Assembly (NCBI RefSeq): GCF_014191355.1
Contig: NZ_JACHWM010000023.1
Span: forward strand, 1-64,000
DNA: 64,000 bases
Direction: 5' to 3'
From: Methylobacterium sp. R2-1
GTDB taxonomy: Bacteria; Pseudomonadota; Alphaproteobacteria; Rhizobiales; Beijerinckiaceae
Made by a program: the position numbers and the translations under genes. The notes beneath the pieces are model-generated. The model made no database searches and had not been told where the DNA came from. It saw only the letters and a program-made list of their open reading frames with translations. Of the stretch, positions 25,744 through 33,251 are shown one piece after another (position 1 is the stretch's first letter; each line of letters begins with the position of its first letter).

Positions 25744-26040
25744 TCAGCGCTTGCGAGCGGGGGCCGGTGCGATCTCGCCGCGCATGAGGGCGTTGAGGCG
25801 CTCGGTGTCGAAGCCGGTGAGCATGCGCTCCTTCTTCGACTCGGGGGCCGGCCCTTGGGTCACCGTGCCGGTGGTGACGGGATCGGGCAGGACCGGCGCG
25901 GCCCGCGCGATCGTCGGAGCCGGCACGGCCGCGACCGCTTGGTGCGCGATGCGATCCGCGCTCACGAGGACGACCGACAGCGTGCCGAAGGCGATGACCG
26001 TGCCGAAGGCGATGACGCGCAGGATGCTCACGATAGGCAA
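25744..26040 (-). CDS. Small single-pass membrane protein, unknown
   Basis: 98 residues. One hydrophobic segment at the N-terminus (about residues 5-27) acts as signal or anchor; the rest is Pro/Ala-rich and ends in basic residues. Within the hydrophobic stretch VIAFGT occurs twice in a row, reflecting an imperfect tandem 18-base repeat in the DNA (about 25991-26026). Not recognised. It lies between rarD and the divergent RMF-like gene. Confidence 0.5.
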   Translation of the reverse strand: MPIVSILRVIAFGTVIAFGTLSVVLVSADRIAHQAVAAVPAPTIARAAPVLPDPVTTGTVTQGPAPESKKERMLTGFDTERLNALMRGEIAPAPARKR

Positions 26041-26186
26041 CTCGGATACGCGGGGTACGCGGGACCGTGAACGGCGGCCCCCGGAAACAGGATGCGCCCG
26101 GTGTCGTTAACGAACCGGACGGCCGGGCCCGCTGTGGACCGGCCCTATTCAGGACACCGGCACAGGAACGGGCAAAGGACTTGGCC

Positions 26187-26351
26187 ATGAACGAGCAGGC
26201 GACGGCGAGCGACAGCCCCTTCATCCAGGGCCGCAACGCCCGGCTCTACGGCAAGAGCATCGAGGCATGCCCCTATCCCGAGGGATCCCAGGACCGCGCG
26301 GCCTGGATCCAGGCCTACGAGGAGGCTGCGGCCGACGACCCGGAAGAGTGA
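26187..26351 (+). CDS. Ribosome modulation factor (RMF)-like small protein
   Basis: 54 residues. The core FIQGRNARLYGKSIEACPYP followed by RAAWIQAYEEA matches the RMF/CrpP pattern (F..G..A...G.....CPY......W..G...A). RMF dimerises 70S ribosomes into hibernating 100S particles in gammaproteobacteria; homologues in alphaproteobacteria are less studied and some CrpP-like members were proposed to have other roles. AAAGGAC upstream supports the ATG. Located 84 bases before metC on the same strand. Family resemblance good, function inferred. Confidence 0.7.
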   Translation: MNEQATASDSPFIQGRNARLYGKSIEACPYPEGSQDRAAWIQAYEEAAADDPEE

Positions 26352-26435
26352 GAAGCCCCGGAGACTGCCTTGACGCTTCCGGCTCCGGAGGGCTGAAAGG
26401 GCTTCAACGCCAGCCCTCTCATCCCTCCGAGGCCG

Positions 26436-27623
26436 ATGTCCAAGACCCCGCCCCGCGATCGCGGCCGCTTCGGCGCCGATACCCGCCTCGTGCTCGCCGG
26501 GCGTGACCCGTCGGCCCAGCACGGCTTCGTCAACACGCCGATCTACCGCGGCTCGACGGTCCTCTACCCCACTTACGACGACATCAAGCACCGGCGCGGG
26601 CGCTACAATTACGGCACCTCCGGCACGCCGACGATGGACGCGCTCTGCGAGGCGTGGAGCGAGATCGCCGGGGCGGCCGGTACGGTGCTGACGCCGTCGG
26701 GCCTCTCGGCCCTGACGCTGGCGCTGATGGCCTGTGTCAGCGCGGGCGACCACCTCCTCGTCACCGATTCCGCCTACCGCCCGACCCGCATTTTTTGCGA
26801 TGGGGTGCTGCGCCGCTACGGAGTGGCGGTCGAATACTACGATCCCCTGATCGGAGCCGGCATCGCCGGGTTGATGCGCGACAACACGCGGGCCGTGCTC
26901 GTGGAGGCGCCGGGCTCGCAGACCTTCGAGATGCAGGACGTGCCGGCCATCGCGCAAGCCATGCATGCCCGCGGCGGCACGGTGGTGATGGACAACACCT
27001 GGGCGACGCCGCTGCTGTTCCCGCCGCACGAGCGCGGGGTCGATCTCGCGGTGGAGGCCGGCACCAAGTATCTCAGCGGCGGCTCCGACCTGCTGCTCGG
27101 CCTCGTCTCGGCCAATGCCGAGCACTATCCGGCGCTCAAGCGCACCTACGAGCATTTCGCCCCCTGCGCCGGCCCCGAGGACATCTTTCTGGGGCTCCGC
27201 GGCCTGCGGACCATGGGCCTGCGCCTGCGCGAGCACGGCGCCCGCGGGCTCGCCATGGCCGAGTGGTTCCAGGCTCGCCCGGAGGTGCTGCGGGTGCTGC
27301 ATCCGGGGCTGCCGGACGATCCCGGCCACGCGATCTGGAAGCGCGACTTCTCCGGCGCCTCGGGCCTGTTCGGTGTGATCCTCAAGCCCATCTCCGAGGA
27401 GGCTTTGGCCGCCTTCCTCGACGGGCTCGAACTGTTCGGGATGGGGTTTTCCTGGGGCGGCTTCGAGAGCCTCGTCATCCCCTTCGATCCGACCGTCTAT
27501 CGCACCGCCACAAGCTGGCAGCCGGGCGGCCCGGCTCTGCGCTTCCATATCGGGCTGGAGGATCCCGAGGATCTGAAGGCGGATCTGGAGGCCGGGTTTG
27601 CGCGGATGGCGGCTTTGGCGTGA
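26436..27623 (+). CDS. metC: Cystathionine beta-lyase
   Basis: PLP enzyme of the Cys/Met metabolism family, 395 residues. It cleaves cystathionine to homocysteine in methionine synthesis. The PLP lysine is in EAGTKYLSGGSDL (about residue 211). Other landmarks are YNYGTSGTPTMDALCEA, TPSGLSALTLAL, VVMDNTWATPLLF and the late SWGGFESLVIP, which is typical of beta-lyases rather than gamma-synthases. Monocistronic or following the RMF-like gene. Confidence 0.9.
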   Translation: MSKTPPRDRGRFGADTRLVLAGRDPSAQHGFVNTPIYRGSTVLYPTYDDIKHRRGRYNYGTSGTPTMDALCEAWSEIAGAAGTVLTPSGLSALTLALMACVSAGDHLLVTDSAYRPTRIFCDGVLRRYGVAVEYYDPLIGAGIAGLMRDNTRAVLVEAPGSQTFEMQDVPAIAQAMHARGGTVVMDNTWATPLLFPPHERGVDLAVEAGTKYLSGGSDLLLGLVSANAEHYPALKRTYEHFAPCAGPEDIFLGLRGLRTMGLRLREHGARGLAMAEWFQARPEVLRVLHPGLPDDPGHAIWKRDFSGASGLFGVILKPISEEALAAFLDGLELFGMGFSWGGFESLVIPFDPTVYRTATSWQPGGPALRFHIGLEDPEDLKADLEAGFARMAALA

Positions 27624-27680
27624 GGTCGAAACGTGATCGGCTTGACTGTCTGAAGGTCCGGATGGGGTGGGGAGCGGACC

Positions 27681-28043
27681 TCAGCTTGGCTCAGGTGACT
27701 GCACCGACCAACCGTCGTTGAGGCAGAGTCGCTCGCCCTCGTAGAGCCAGGACGAGACCTCCATGCCATCAGCGAGGTCTCGGTCGTAGAGGGTCTGGCA
27801 CTCCACGACCCGTTGGAACACCCACGACACGTTCTCGCCATCCATGTTGCGATAGGCGTGCTTACGTCCAGAGCCGATCTCTGCGCCTCTCGCGCACGCT
27901 TCAACTTCATCCCGGGCCTGAACGACATGGATAGCCACTTCGCGCATCGGCGTGGGCAGGGGAGCGCCTGCAAGGTGGCACTCCGAGAGAAGGGACACAG
28001 CAAACAAAGGCACGGTTCGTCCTCTCAAGAGCGCGCTGACCAT
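27681..28043 (-). CDS. Putative secreted or lipoprotein, unknown
   Basis: 120 residues. The N-terminus (VSALLRGRTVPLFAVSLLSEC) has a basic start, a hydrophobic core and a lipobox-like Cys, so export is likely. The mature part contains four Cys or Trp-rich segments such as ENVSWVFQRVVECQTLYDRD and SSWLYEGERLC. I do not recognise the family. Base composition is somewhat lower in GC than neighbours, suggesting recent arrival. Confidence 0.5.
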   Translation of the reverse strand: MVSALLRGRTVPLFAVSLLSECHLAGAPLPTPMREVAIHVVQARDEVEACARGAEIGSGRKHAYRNMDGENVSWVFQRVVECQTLYDRDLADGMEVSSWLYEGERLCLNDGWSVQSPEPS

Positions 28044-28133
28044 CCCCCAATCATTGAACCGGCGGCCTCAAAGTCTGCAATGGGTCGAAAGCGGCTCCTC
28101 ATGTGATCAACTTGACGAGGTTTCGACCCTAAG

Positions 28134-28209
28134 AGTGCCTCACAAAACTCCCGGCTCCTGACCGTCCTCATCCTGGCGAGGACAGCGCGGCGGGAGTTTT
28201 GTGAGAGAC
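28134..28209 (-). terminator. Compound hairpin downstream of the PNPOx-like gene
   Basis: CTCACAAAACTCCCG (28139-28153) pairs perfectly with CGGGAGTTTTGTGAG (28191-28205), and a second stem GTCCTC/GAGGAC lies inside. Outer AGTG/CACT extends it with unequal bulges. It begins right after the stop of the minus-strand gene ending at 28211, fitting a terminator, although the T tract lies within the stem. Confidence 0.55.
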
Positions 28210-28210
28210 A

Positions 28211-28807
28211 CTAAGGCGCCACCCAAGTCCCCCTCCACCCCTCGCCCTCCCGCCAAAAAACCGCCCGCCGGTGCCCGCGCCGGTCGAGGTAGAGCAGGTC
28301 GATCCGCTCGACGGTCAGCACCACCGCGCAAAAATTCTCGCGTCCGATGCGCGCCTCCGGGTCTTCGTCGGGCAGGGCATAGGCGTCGCCCGCCGCGAGC
28401 GCGGTGCCGGGGGCGGGTTCGACCCCGTAGCAGACTCGGCTCATCGCCAGCGCGGCGGCCCAGGCCGCGTCGGCGAGCGCGTCGTCGCGGTGCAGGCGTG
28501 CGCGGCCCTCGAGGCGGAGCTGGAGCTTGGCCGGTGGGTCGTAGACGTGGAGGGCGGCCAGCCCGCTCTCCGCAAGCTCCCGTGCCTTGTCCGAGCGCCG
28601 GTCGCAGTGGAAGCGCAAGCGCCCCTCCCCGGCTTCCGCCGCGCGCAGCACGACGGTGCGCAGCCGTGGGCGGCCCGCCGCGTCGACGGTTGCGAGGGAG
28701 GGCGTGTGGAAGGGGCTGTGCCGGTTCTCCACCCCTTCGGCGAGGCAGCGCCAGCCCTCCGCGCGGAAGCCGTCGAGGTCGTCGTAGAAGGAAGGCAGCG
28801 CGTCCAC
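28211..28807 (-). CDS. Pyridoxamine 5'-phosphate oxidase-like FMN protein
   Basis: 198-residue flavin-binding split-barrel protein. Landmarks are HTPSLATVDAAGRPRLRTVVLR (first strands), RFHCDRRSDKARELAESG (FMN-binding Arg/Ser/Lys region) and KLQLRLEGRARL. These match the general PNPOx/Alr4036 family rather than the canonical PdxH, which has longer C-terminal substrate motifs (RPGG-W and R-H). A true vitamin B6 oxidase role is therefore doubtful. The GTG at 28807 gives a normal length. Monocistronic. Confidence 0.75.
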   Translation of the reverse strand: MDALPSFYDDLDGFRAEGWRCLAEGVENRHSPFHTPSLATVDAAGRPRLRTVVLRAAEAGEGRLRFHCDRRSDKARELAESGLAALHVYDPPAKLQLRLEGRARLHRDDALADAAWAAALAMSRVCYGVEPAPGTALAAGDAYALPDEDPEARIGRENFCAVVLTVERIDLLYLDRRGHRRAVFWREGEGWRGTWVAP

Positions 28808-29286
28808 GAAAAGGACTCCTCGGGTGTCATGCCGCGTTGCAGGGAGTGCGCAGAGAGTTCACGGGACGTCCGGTCGAGGGGCGGGCCTGCTTACGCCGGC
28901 GGATCTCGCCGCGGCATCCGATGCTGGTGCGGCCGGTGCGCTGGCGCAAGGCGCTGACGGTCTCAAGACCTTTTGGCGACCGAGATGAACGCCTCGTCGA
29001 TCAAACGTCTTGGCATGGCGAACGGTTAGCGCCATGCCACGCGTTCGGGACGCTCCCGACCCGGCTTCCTGCAGGCCGCAATGGCACGGCTGGCCGGCTA
29101 CCGCGTTGAACGCTCTCGAACATACGGTCCCGCTGTTCTCTTGCCCGCTTTTCCCTTGCCCCCCTCACCTTTGCTCCTCTCACCCTTGCCCGCGCACCGG
29201 TTCTCTTGTCCGAACCTGGCCCGTTCGCTCCTTCGCCGATCCATCCCAGGTCCCGGCGAGCGGCGCCTGTGCCGGGAGCGGGCCGC
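28808..29286. other. Divergent spacer, no gene seen
   Basis: About 480 bases between the PNPOx-like gene and the hybrid kinase. The part 29140-29220 is a pyrimidine-rich tract with repeated CCCTTGCCC/CTCACC units just before the kinase start. No family-matching frame; promoters for both genes presumably lie here. Confidence 0.45.
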
Positions 29287-32200
29287 GTGAGCACCACGCC
29301 CTTCTTCCTCGCGGGTGGCGGCGAGGCCGGCGCGTTGATGCGCGGGCTCGATTGGGCAGCGACGCCGCTCGGGCCGGCGGAGGCGTGGCCGGCACCGCTC
29401 AAGACCCTGGTCGGGGTGATGCTCGGCTCGCAGCAGCCGATGCTGATCGTCTGGGGCAAGGGGCGCATCACGCTCTACAACGACGGCTACGCGCCGATGT
29501 GCGGCACCCGCCATCCGCACGCGCTGGGTCGGCCCTTCGACGAGGTCTGGCACGACATCTGGGACCAAGTGGAGCCGATCCTGTCGCGGGCCTATGCGGG
29601 CGAGGCCACGCATATGGAGGACATCACCTTCACGATGCACCGCAACGGCTACCCGGAGGAGACTCACTTCGCCTTCGGCTACACGCCGGTGCGGGGCGAG
29701 GACGGTTCGGTCGCCGGCATGTTCTGCGCCTGCTCGGAGACCACCGCGGCGGTGCGGGCCGGCCGGCAGATGCAGGCCGAGCGCGAGCGCTTCGCGCGGC
29801 TGTTCGAGCAATCGCCGAGCTTCGTCGCGGTGCTCGACGGGCCCGACCACGTCTTCGCCTTCGCCAATGCCGCCTATCGCCAGCTCGTGGCCCACCGCGA
29901 CGTCCTCGGCAAGCCGGTGCGCGCCGCCCTTCCGGAGGTCGCGGGCCAGGGCTTCTTCGAGCTGCTCGACGAGGTGTTCGCCACCGGCCGCAGCCACACC
30001 GCGTACGGGGCGCCGGTGACGCTCCTGCGCGTGCCTGGCGCGGTGCCGGAACGGCGCTTCCTCGATTTCGTCTATCAGCCGATGCGCGATGCCGCGGGCA
30101 CCGTCACCGGCGTGTTCGTCGACGGCTCGGACGTGACCGAGCGGATCACCGGCAACGCGGCGCTCGCCGAGAGCGAGGCGCGCTTCCGCACCATGGCGGA
30201 CGACGCGCCCGTGATGATGTGGGTCACCGACTCCGACGGCGCCTGCCAGCACCTCAACCGGCGCTGGTACGAGTTCACCGGCCAGACCGAAGCGGAGGCG
30301 CTCGGCCTAGGCTGGCTCGAGGCCGTGCACCCGGACGACCGCAGTTGGTCGGGCGAGACCTTCCTGAGGGCGAATGCCCGGCGCGAGGGCTTCAGCCTCG
30401 AGTATCGCCTGCGCCGCCTCGACGGCGTCTATCGCTGGGCGATCGATACCGCGAGCCCGCGCTTTGCCGCCGACGGGAGCTTCCTCGGCTATATCGGCTC
30501 GGTGGTCGATATCGAGGAGCGCCGCGCCGCCGAATTGGCGCTCGCCGAGAGCGAGGAGCGCCTGCGGCTCGCCGTCGAGAGCGGCGAGATCGGCCTGTGG
30601 GATTTCGACCCCGGAGCCGGCACCCTGTTCTGGCCGCCGCGGATCAAGGCGATGTTCGGGCTGCCGCCCGACGCGGACGTGACCCTCGACGACTTCGCCG
30701 ATGGCCTCCACCCGGACGACCGGGCGCGGGTCACCGCCGCCTTCGCCGCCGCCCTCGATCCCGGTACGCGCGCCTTCTACGACGAGGAGTTCCGCACCAT
30801 CGGCCGCACCGATGGTGCTGTCCGCTGGGTCGCGGCCAAGGGGCGCGGCGTGTTCGACGCGGAGGGGCGCTGCCGGCGCGGCGTCGGCAGCGCCATCGAC
30901 ATCACCGCGCGGAAAGCGATCGAGGAGCGCCTCGTCGAGACCACGCGCCGGCTCGACGCGGTGCTCGACAACGCGACGCAGGCGATCTTCATGATGGATG
31001 AGCGCCAGCACTGCGCCTACATGAACCGCGCCGCCGAGCGGCTGACCGGCTACACGCTGGAGGAGACCCAAGGAAAGGCGCTCCACGACGTCGTCCATCA
31101 TACCCGGCCGGACGGCCGCCCCTACCCGCTCCACGAATGCCCGATCGATCAGGCATTTCCGGAGAACAACCAGGAGCAGGGCCAGGAGATCTTCGTCCAC
31201 CGCGACGGCTCGTTCTACCCCGTCGCCTTCACCGCGAGCCCGATCCGCGACGAGCGCGGCGCGCCGATCGGCACCGTCATCGAGGCGCGCAACATCGAGG
31301 GCGAACTGCGCGCCAAGGCGCAGTTGGAGGCGTTCAACGCCAGCCTGGAGCAGCAGGTCGCGGCCCGCACCGCCGAGCTGATGCGCACCGAGGAGGCTCT
31401 GCGCCAATCGCAGAAAATGGAGGCGGTGGGCCAGCTCACCGGCGGCCTCGCCCACGACTTCAACAACCTGCTCACCGGCATCACCGGCTCGCTCGAACTG
31501 CTTCAGACCCGCCTCGCGCAGGGGCGGCTCACCGAGATCGATCGCTACGTCAACGCCGCGCAAGGCGCCGCCAAGCGGGCGGCCGCGCTAACCCACCGCC
31601 TGCTCGCCTTCTCCCGCCGCCAGACGCTCGACCCCAAGCCCACCGACGTGAACCGGCTGGTGATGGGTATGGAGGAGCTGATCCGCCGCACCATCGGCCC
31701 GTCCATCACTCTGGAGGTGGTGGCCGCGGGCGGGCTTTGGTCGGTGCTGGTCGATCCGAGCCAGCTCGAGAACGCGCTGCTGAACCTCTGCATCAACGCC
31801 CGCGACGCCATGCCGGACGGCGGCCGCATCACCATCGAGACCGCCAACAAGTGGCTCGACGATCGCGGCGCCCGGCAGCGTGACCTCGATCCCGGCCAGT
31901 ACCTCTCGCTCTGCGTGACCGACACCGGCACCGGCATGAGCCCGGACGTCATCGCCAAGGCGTTCGACCCGTTCTTCACGACGAAGCCGATCGGCCAGGG
32001 GACGGGGCTCGGCCTGTCGATGATCTACGGCTTCGTGCGCCAATCGGGCGGGCAGGTGCGGATCTACTCGGAGGTCGGCCAGGGCACGACGATGTGCCTA
32101 TACCTGCCGCGCCACTACGGCGCGGCGGAAGAGCCGGAAGCAGCCCCGGATCTGGCCGCCGCGCCCCGTGCCGAGCAGGGCGAGACGGTGCTGATCGTCG

Positions 32201-32547
32201 ATGACGAGCCGACGGTGCGGATGCTGGTCACGGAGGTGCTGGAGGATCTCGGCTACACCGCGATCGAGGCCGCCGACGGTCCGGCCGGCCTCAAGGTGCT
32301 GCAATCGGACGTGCGCCTCGATCTCCTGGTCACCGATGTGGGGCTCCCCGGCGGCATGAACGGGCGACAGGTCGCCGATGCGGGCCGCGTCCTGCGGCCG
32401 GACCTGAAGGTGCTGTTCATCACCGGCTACGCCGAGAACGCAGTAGTCGGCAACGGCCACCTGGAGCCCGGCATGCAGGTGATCACCAAGCCCTTCGTGA
32501 TGGAGGTGCTGGCCGCGCGCATCAAGGAGATGATCAACACGCGGTGA
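29287..32547 (+). CDS. Multi-PAS hybrid sensor histidine kinase with receiver domain
   Basis: Cytoplasmic sensor kinase of 1086 residues without membrane segments. Five PAS-like domains fill roughly residues 1-690 (examples: LYNDGYAPMCG, NRRWYEFTG, PDDRARV, NRAAERLTGYT). HisKA is at about 710-780 with phospho-accepting His in GGLAHDFNNLL (about 721), and HATPase at about 800-950 (LCINARDAMPDGG, GTGTGMS, GQGTGLGLSM). A C-terminal REC domain at about 965-1085 carries VLIVDDEP and the phospho-acceptor in VTDVGLPGG. GTG 29287 with GGGAG upstream is preferred. No cognate regulator adjacent, so the signal route is unknown. Confidence 0.92.
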   Translation: MSTTPFFLAGGGEAGALMRGLDWAATPLGPAEAWPAPLKTLVGVMLGSQQPMLIVWGKGRITLYNDGYAPMCGTRHPHALGRPFDEVWHDIWDQVEPILSRAYAGEATHMEDITFTMHRNGYPEETHFAFGYTPVRGEDGSVAGMFCACSETTAAVRAGRQMQAERERFARLFEQSPSFVAVLDGPDHVFAFANAAYRQLVAHRDVLGKPVRAALPEVAGQGFFELLDEVFATGRSHTAYGAPVTLLRVPGAVPERRFLDFVYQPMRDAAGTVTGVFVDGSDVTERITGNAALAESEARFRTMADDAPVMMWVTDSDGACQHLNRRWYEFTGQTEAEALGLGWLEAVHPDDRSWSGETFLRANARREGFSLEYRLRRLDGVYRWAIDTASPRFAADGSFLGYIGSVVDIEERRAAELALAESEERLRLAVESGEIGLWDFDPGAGTLFWPPRIKAMFGLPPDADVTLDDFADGLHPDDRARVTAAFAAALDPGTRAFYDEEFRTIGRTDGAVRWVAAKGRGVFDAEGRCRRGVGSAIDITARKAIEERLVETTRRLDAVLDNATQAIFMMDERQHCAYMNRAAERLTGYTLEETQGKALHDVVHHTRPDGRPYPLHECPIDQAFPENNQEQGQEIFVHRDGSFYPVAFTASPIRDERGAPIGTVIEARNIEGELRAKAQLEAFNASLEQQVAARTAELMRTEEALRQSQKMEAVGQLTGGLAHDFNNLLTGITGSLELLQTRLAQGRLTEIDRYVNAAQGAAKRAAALTHRLLAFSRRQTLDPKPTDVNRLVMGMEELIRRTIGPSITLEVVAAGGLWSVLVDPSQLENALLNLCINARDAMPDGGRITIETANKWLDDRGARQRDLDPGQYLSLCVTDTGTGMSPDVIAKAFDPFFTTKPIGQGTGLGLSMIYGFVRQSGGQVRIYSEVGQGTTMCLYLPRHYGAAEEPEAAPDLAAAPRAEQGETVLIVDDEPTVRMLVTEVLEDLGYTAIEAADGPAGLKVLQSDVRLDLLVTDVGLPGGMNGRQVADAGRVLRPDLKVLFITGYAENAVVGNGHLEPGMQVITKPFVMEVLAARIKEMINTR

Positions 32548-32666
32548 GGGGGGCTTGCCCCCATTTGATTGCGGCCTCCTTAGGTTTAAGGCCCTACCCA
32601 ATTGTACGATGATGCTGGAAGCCGAAAGTAAGTGAATTCTATCGGCAGATTCTATCTCCGGATTCG

Positions 32667-33191
32667 TCAGCGTGAAAATATGCAAGAATGGGGAGTTTGA
32701 TGTTGCTTCCTATATGCGCTGTAGCCTGCGCCAAACAGGGCAATGCATTCTGGGAGCTCCGAGGCTGGAGTGAAGATATTTCCTCCGGCATATCCCAAAA
32801 AGATCCATTTATTATCGTCAGTTCTACTTTGCTCTTCTCCCTGTATCAGGCGTGGTGCCGAAGAGTCTGTTATATCAATAATATAAGTATTTCCTCCCCC
32901 TCCTATGCCTACGAGCCAATTTTCGGGTGTTCGATATAAGTTAATTGTATCGGCCGGCCCCCAATTCGTCCACAGACTAACTGATAGCGTGCCATGCTGG
33001 TTGTCTATCCTCAATGTGTATGGCCGCTCTTCTAGGAGCCACCCCCAAGATTGAAAGCGGACAAAGGCATTGCTTCTCGGAAGGTTGATGACAGATTCTT
33101 GTGGCGGCCAAAACAAATTACAAATATAGATCAAAATAAACAGCGCCGTACCTATGGATAGTGCACTCGGAAAGCAGCCTCTTCCCTTCAT
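32667..33191 (-). CDS. Orphan protein in AT-rich islet, one N-terminal membrane segment
   Basis: 174 residues. A hydrophobic N-terminal segment (about residues 9-26) suggests an anchor or signal. The remainder has an immunoglobulin- or beta-sandwich-like alternation (TLRIDNQHGTLSVSLWTNWG, NTYIIDIT, DDNKWIFLGYAG). No family recognised. The coding region is much richer in A and T than all neighbours, with codons such as ATA and TTA frequent, so horizontal acquisition is likely. Flanked by the kinase and a glycosyltransferase. Confidence 0.55.
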   Translation of the reverse strand: MKGRGCFPSALSIGTALFILIYICNLFWPPQESVINLPRSNAFVRFQSWGWLLEERPYTLRIDNQHGTLSVSLWTNWGPADTINLYRTPENWLVGIGGGGNTYIIDITDSSAPRLIQGEEQSRTDDNKWIFLGYAGGNIFTPASELPECIALFGAGYSAYRKQHQTPHSCIFSR

Positions 33192-33251
33192 TGTGGTCTT
33201 GCTCGCATTCGGGGGCAGGCCTGTGCTAGCGTAGGCGTTACCACAGATCTC

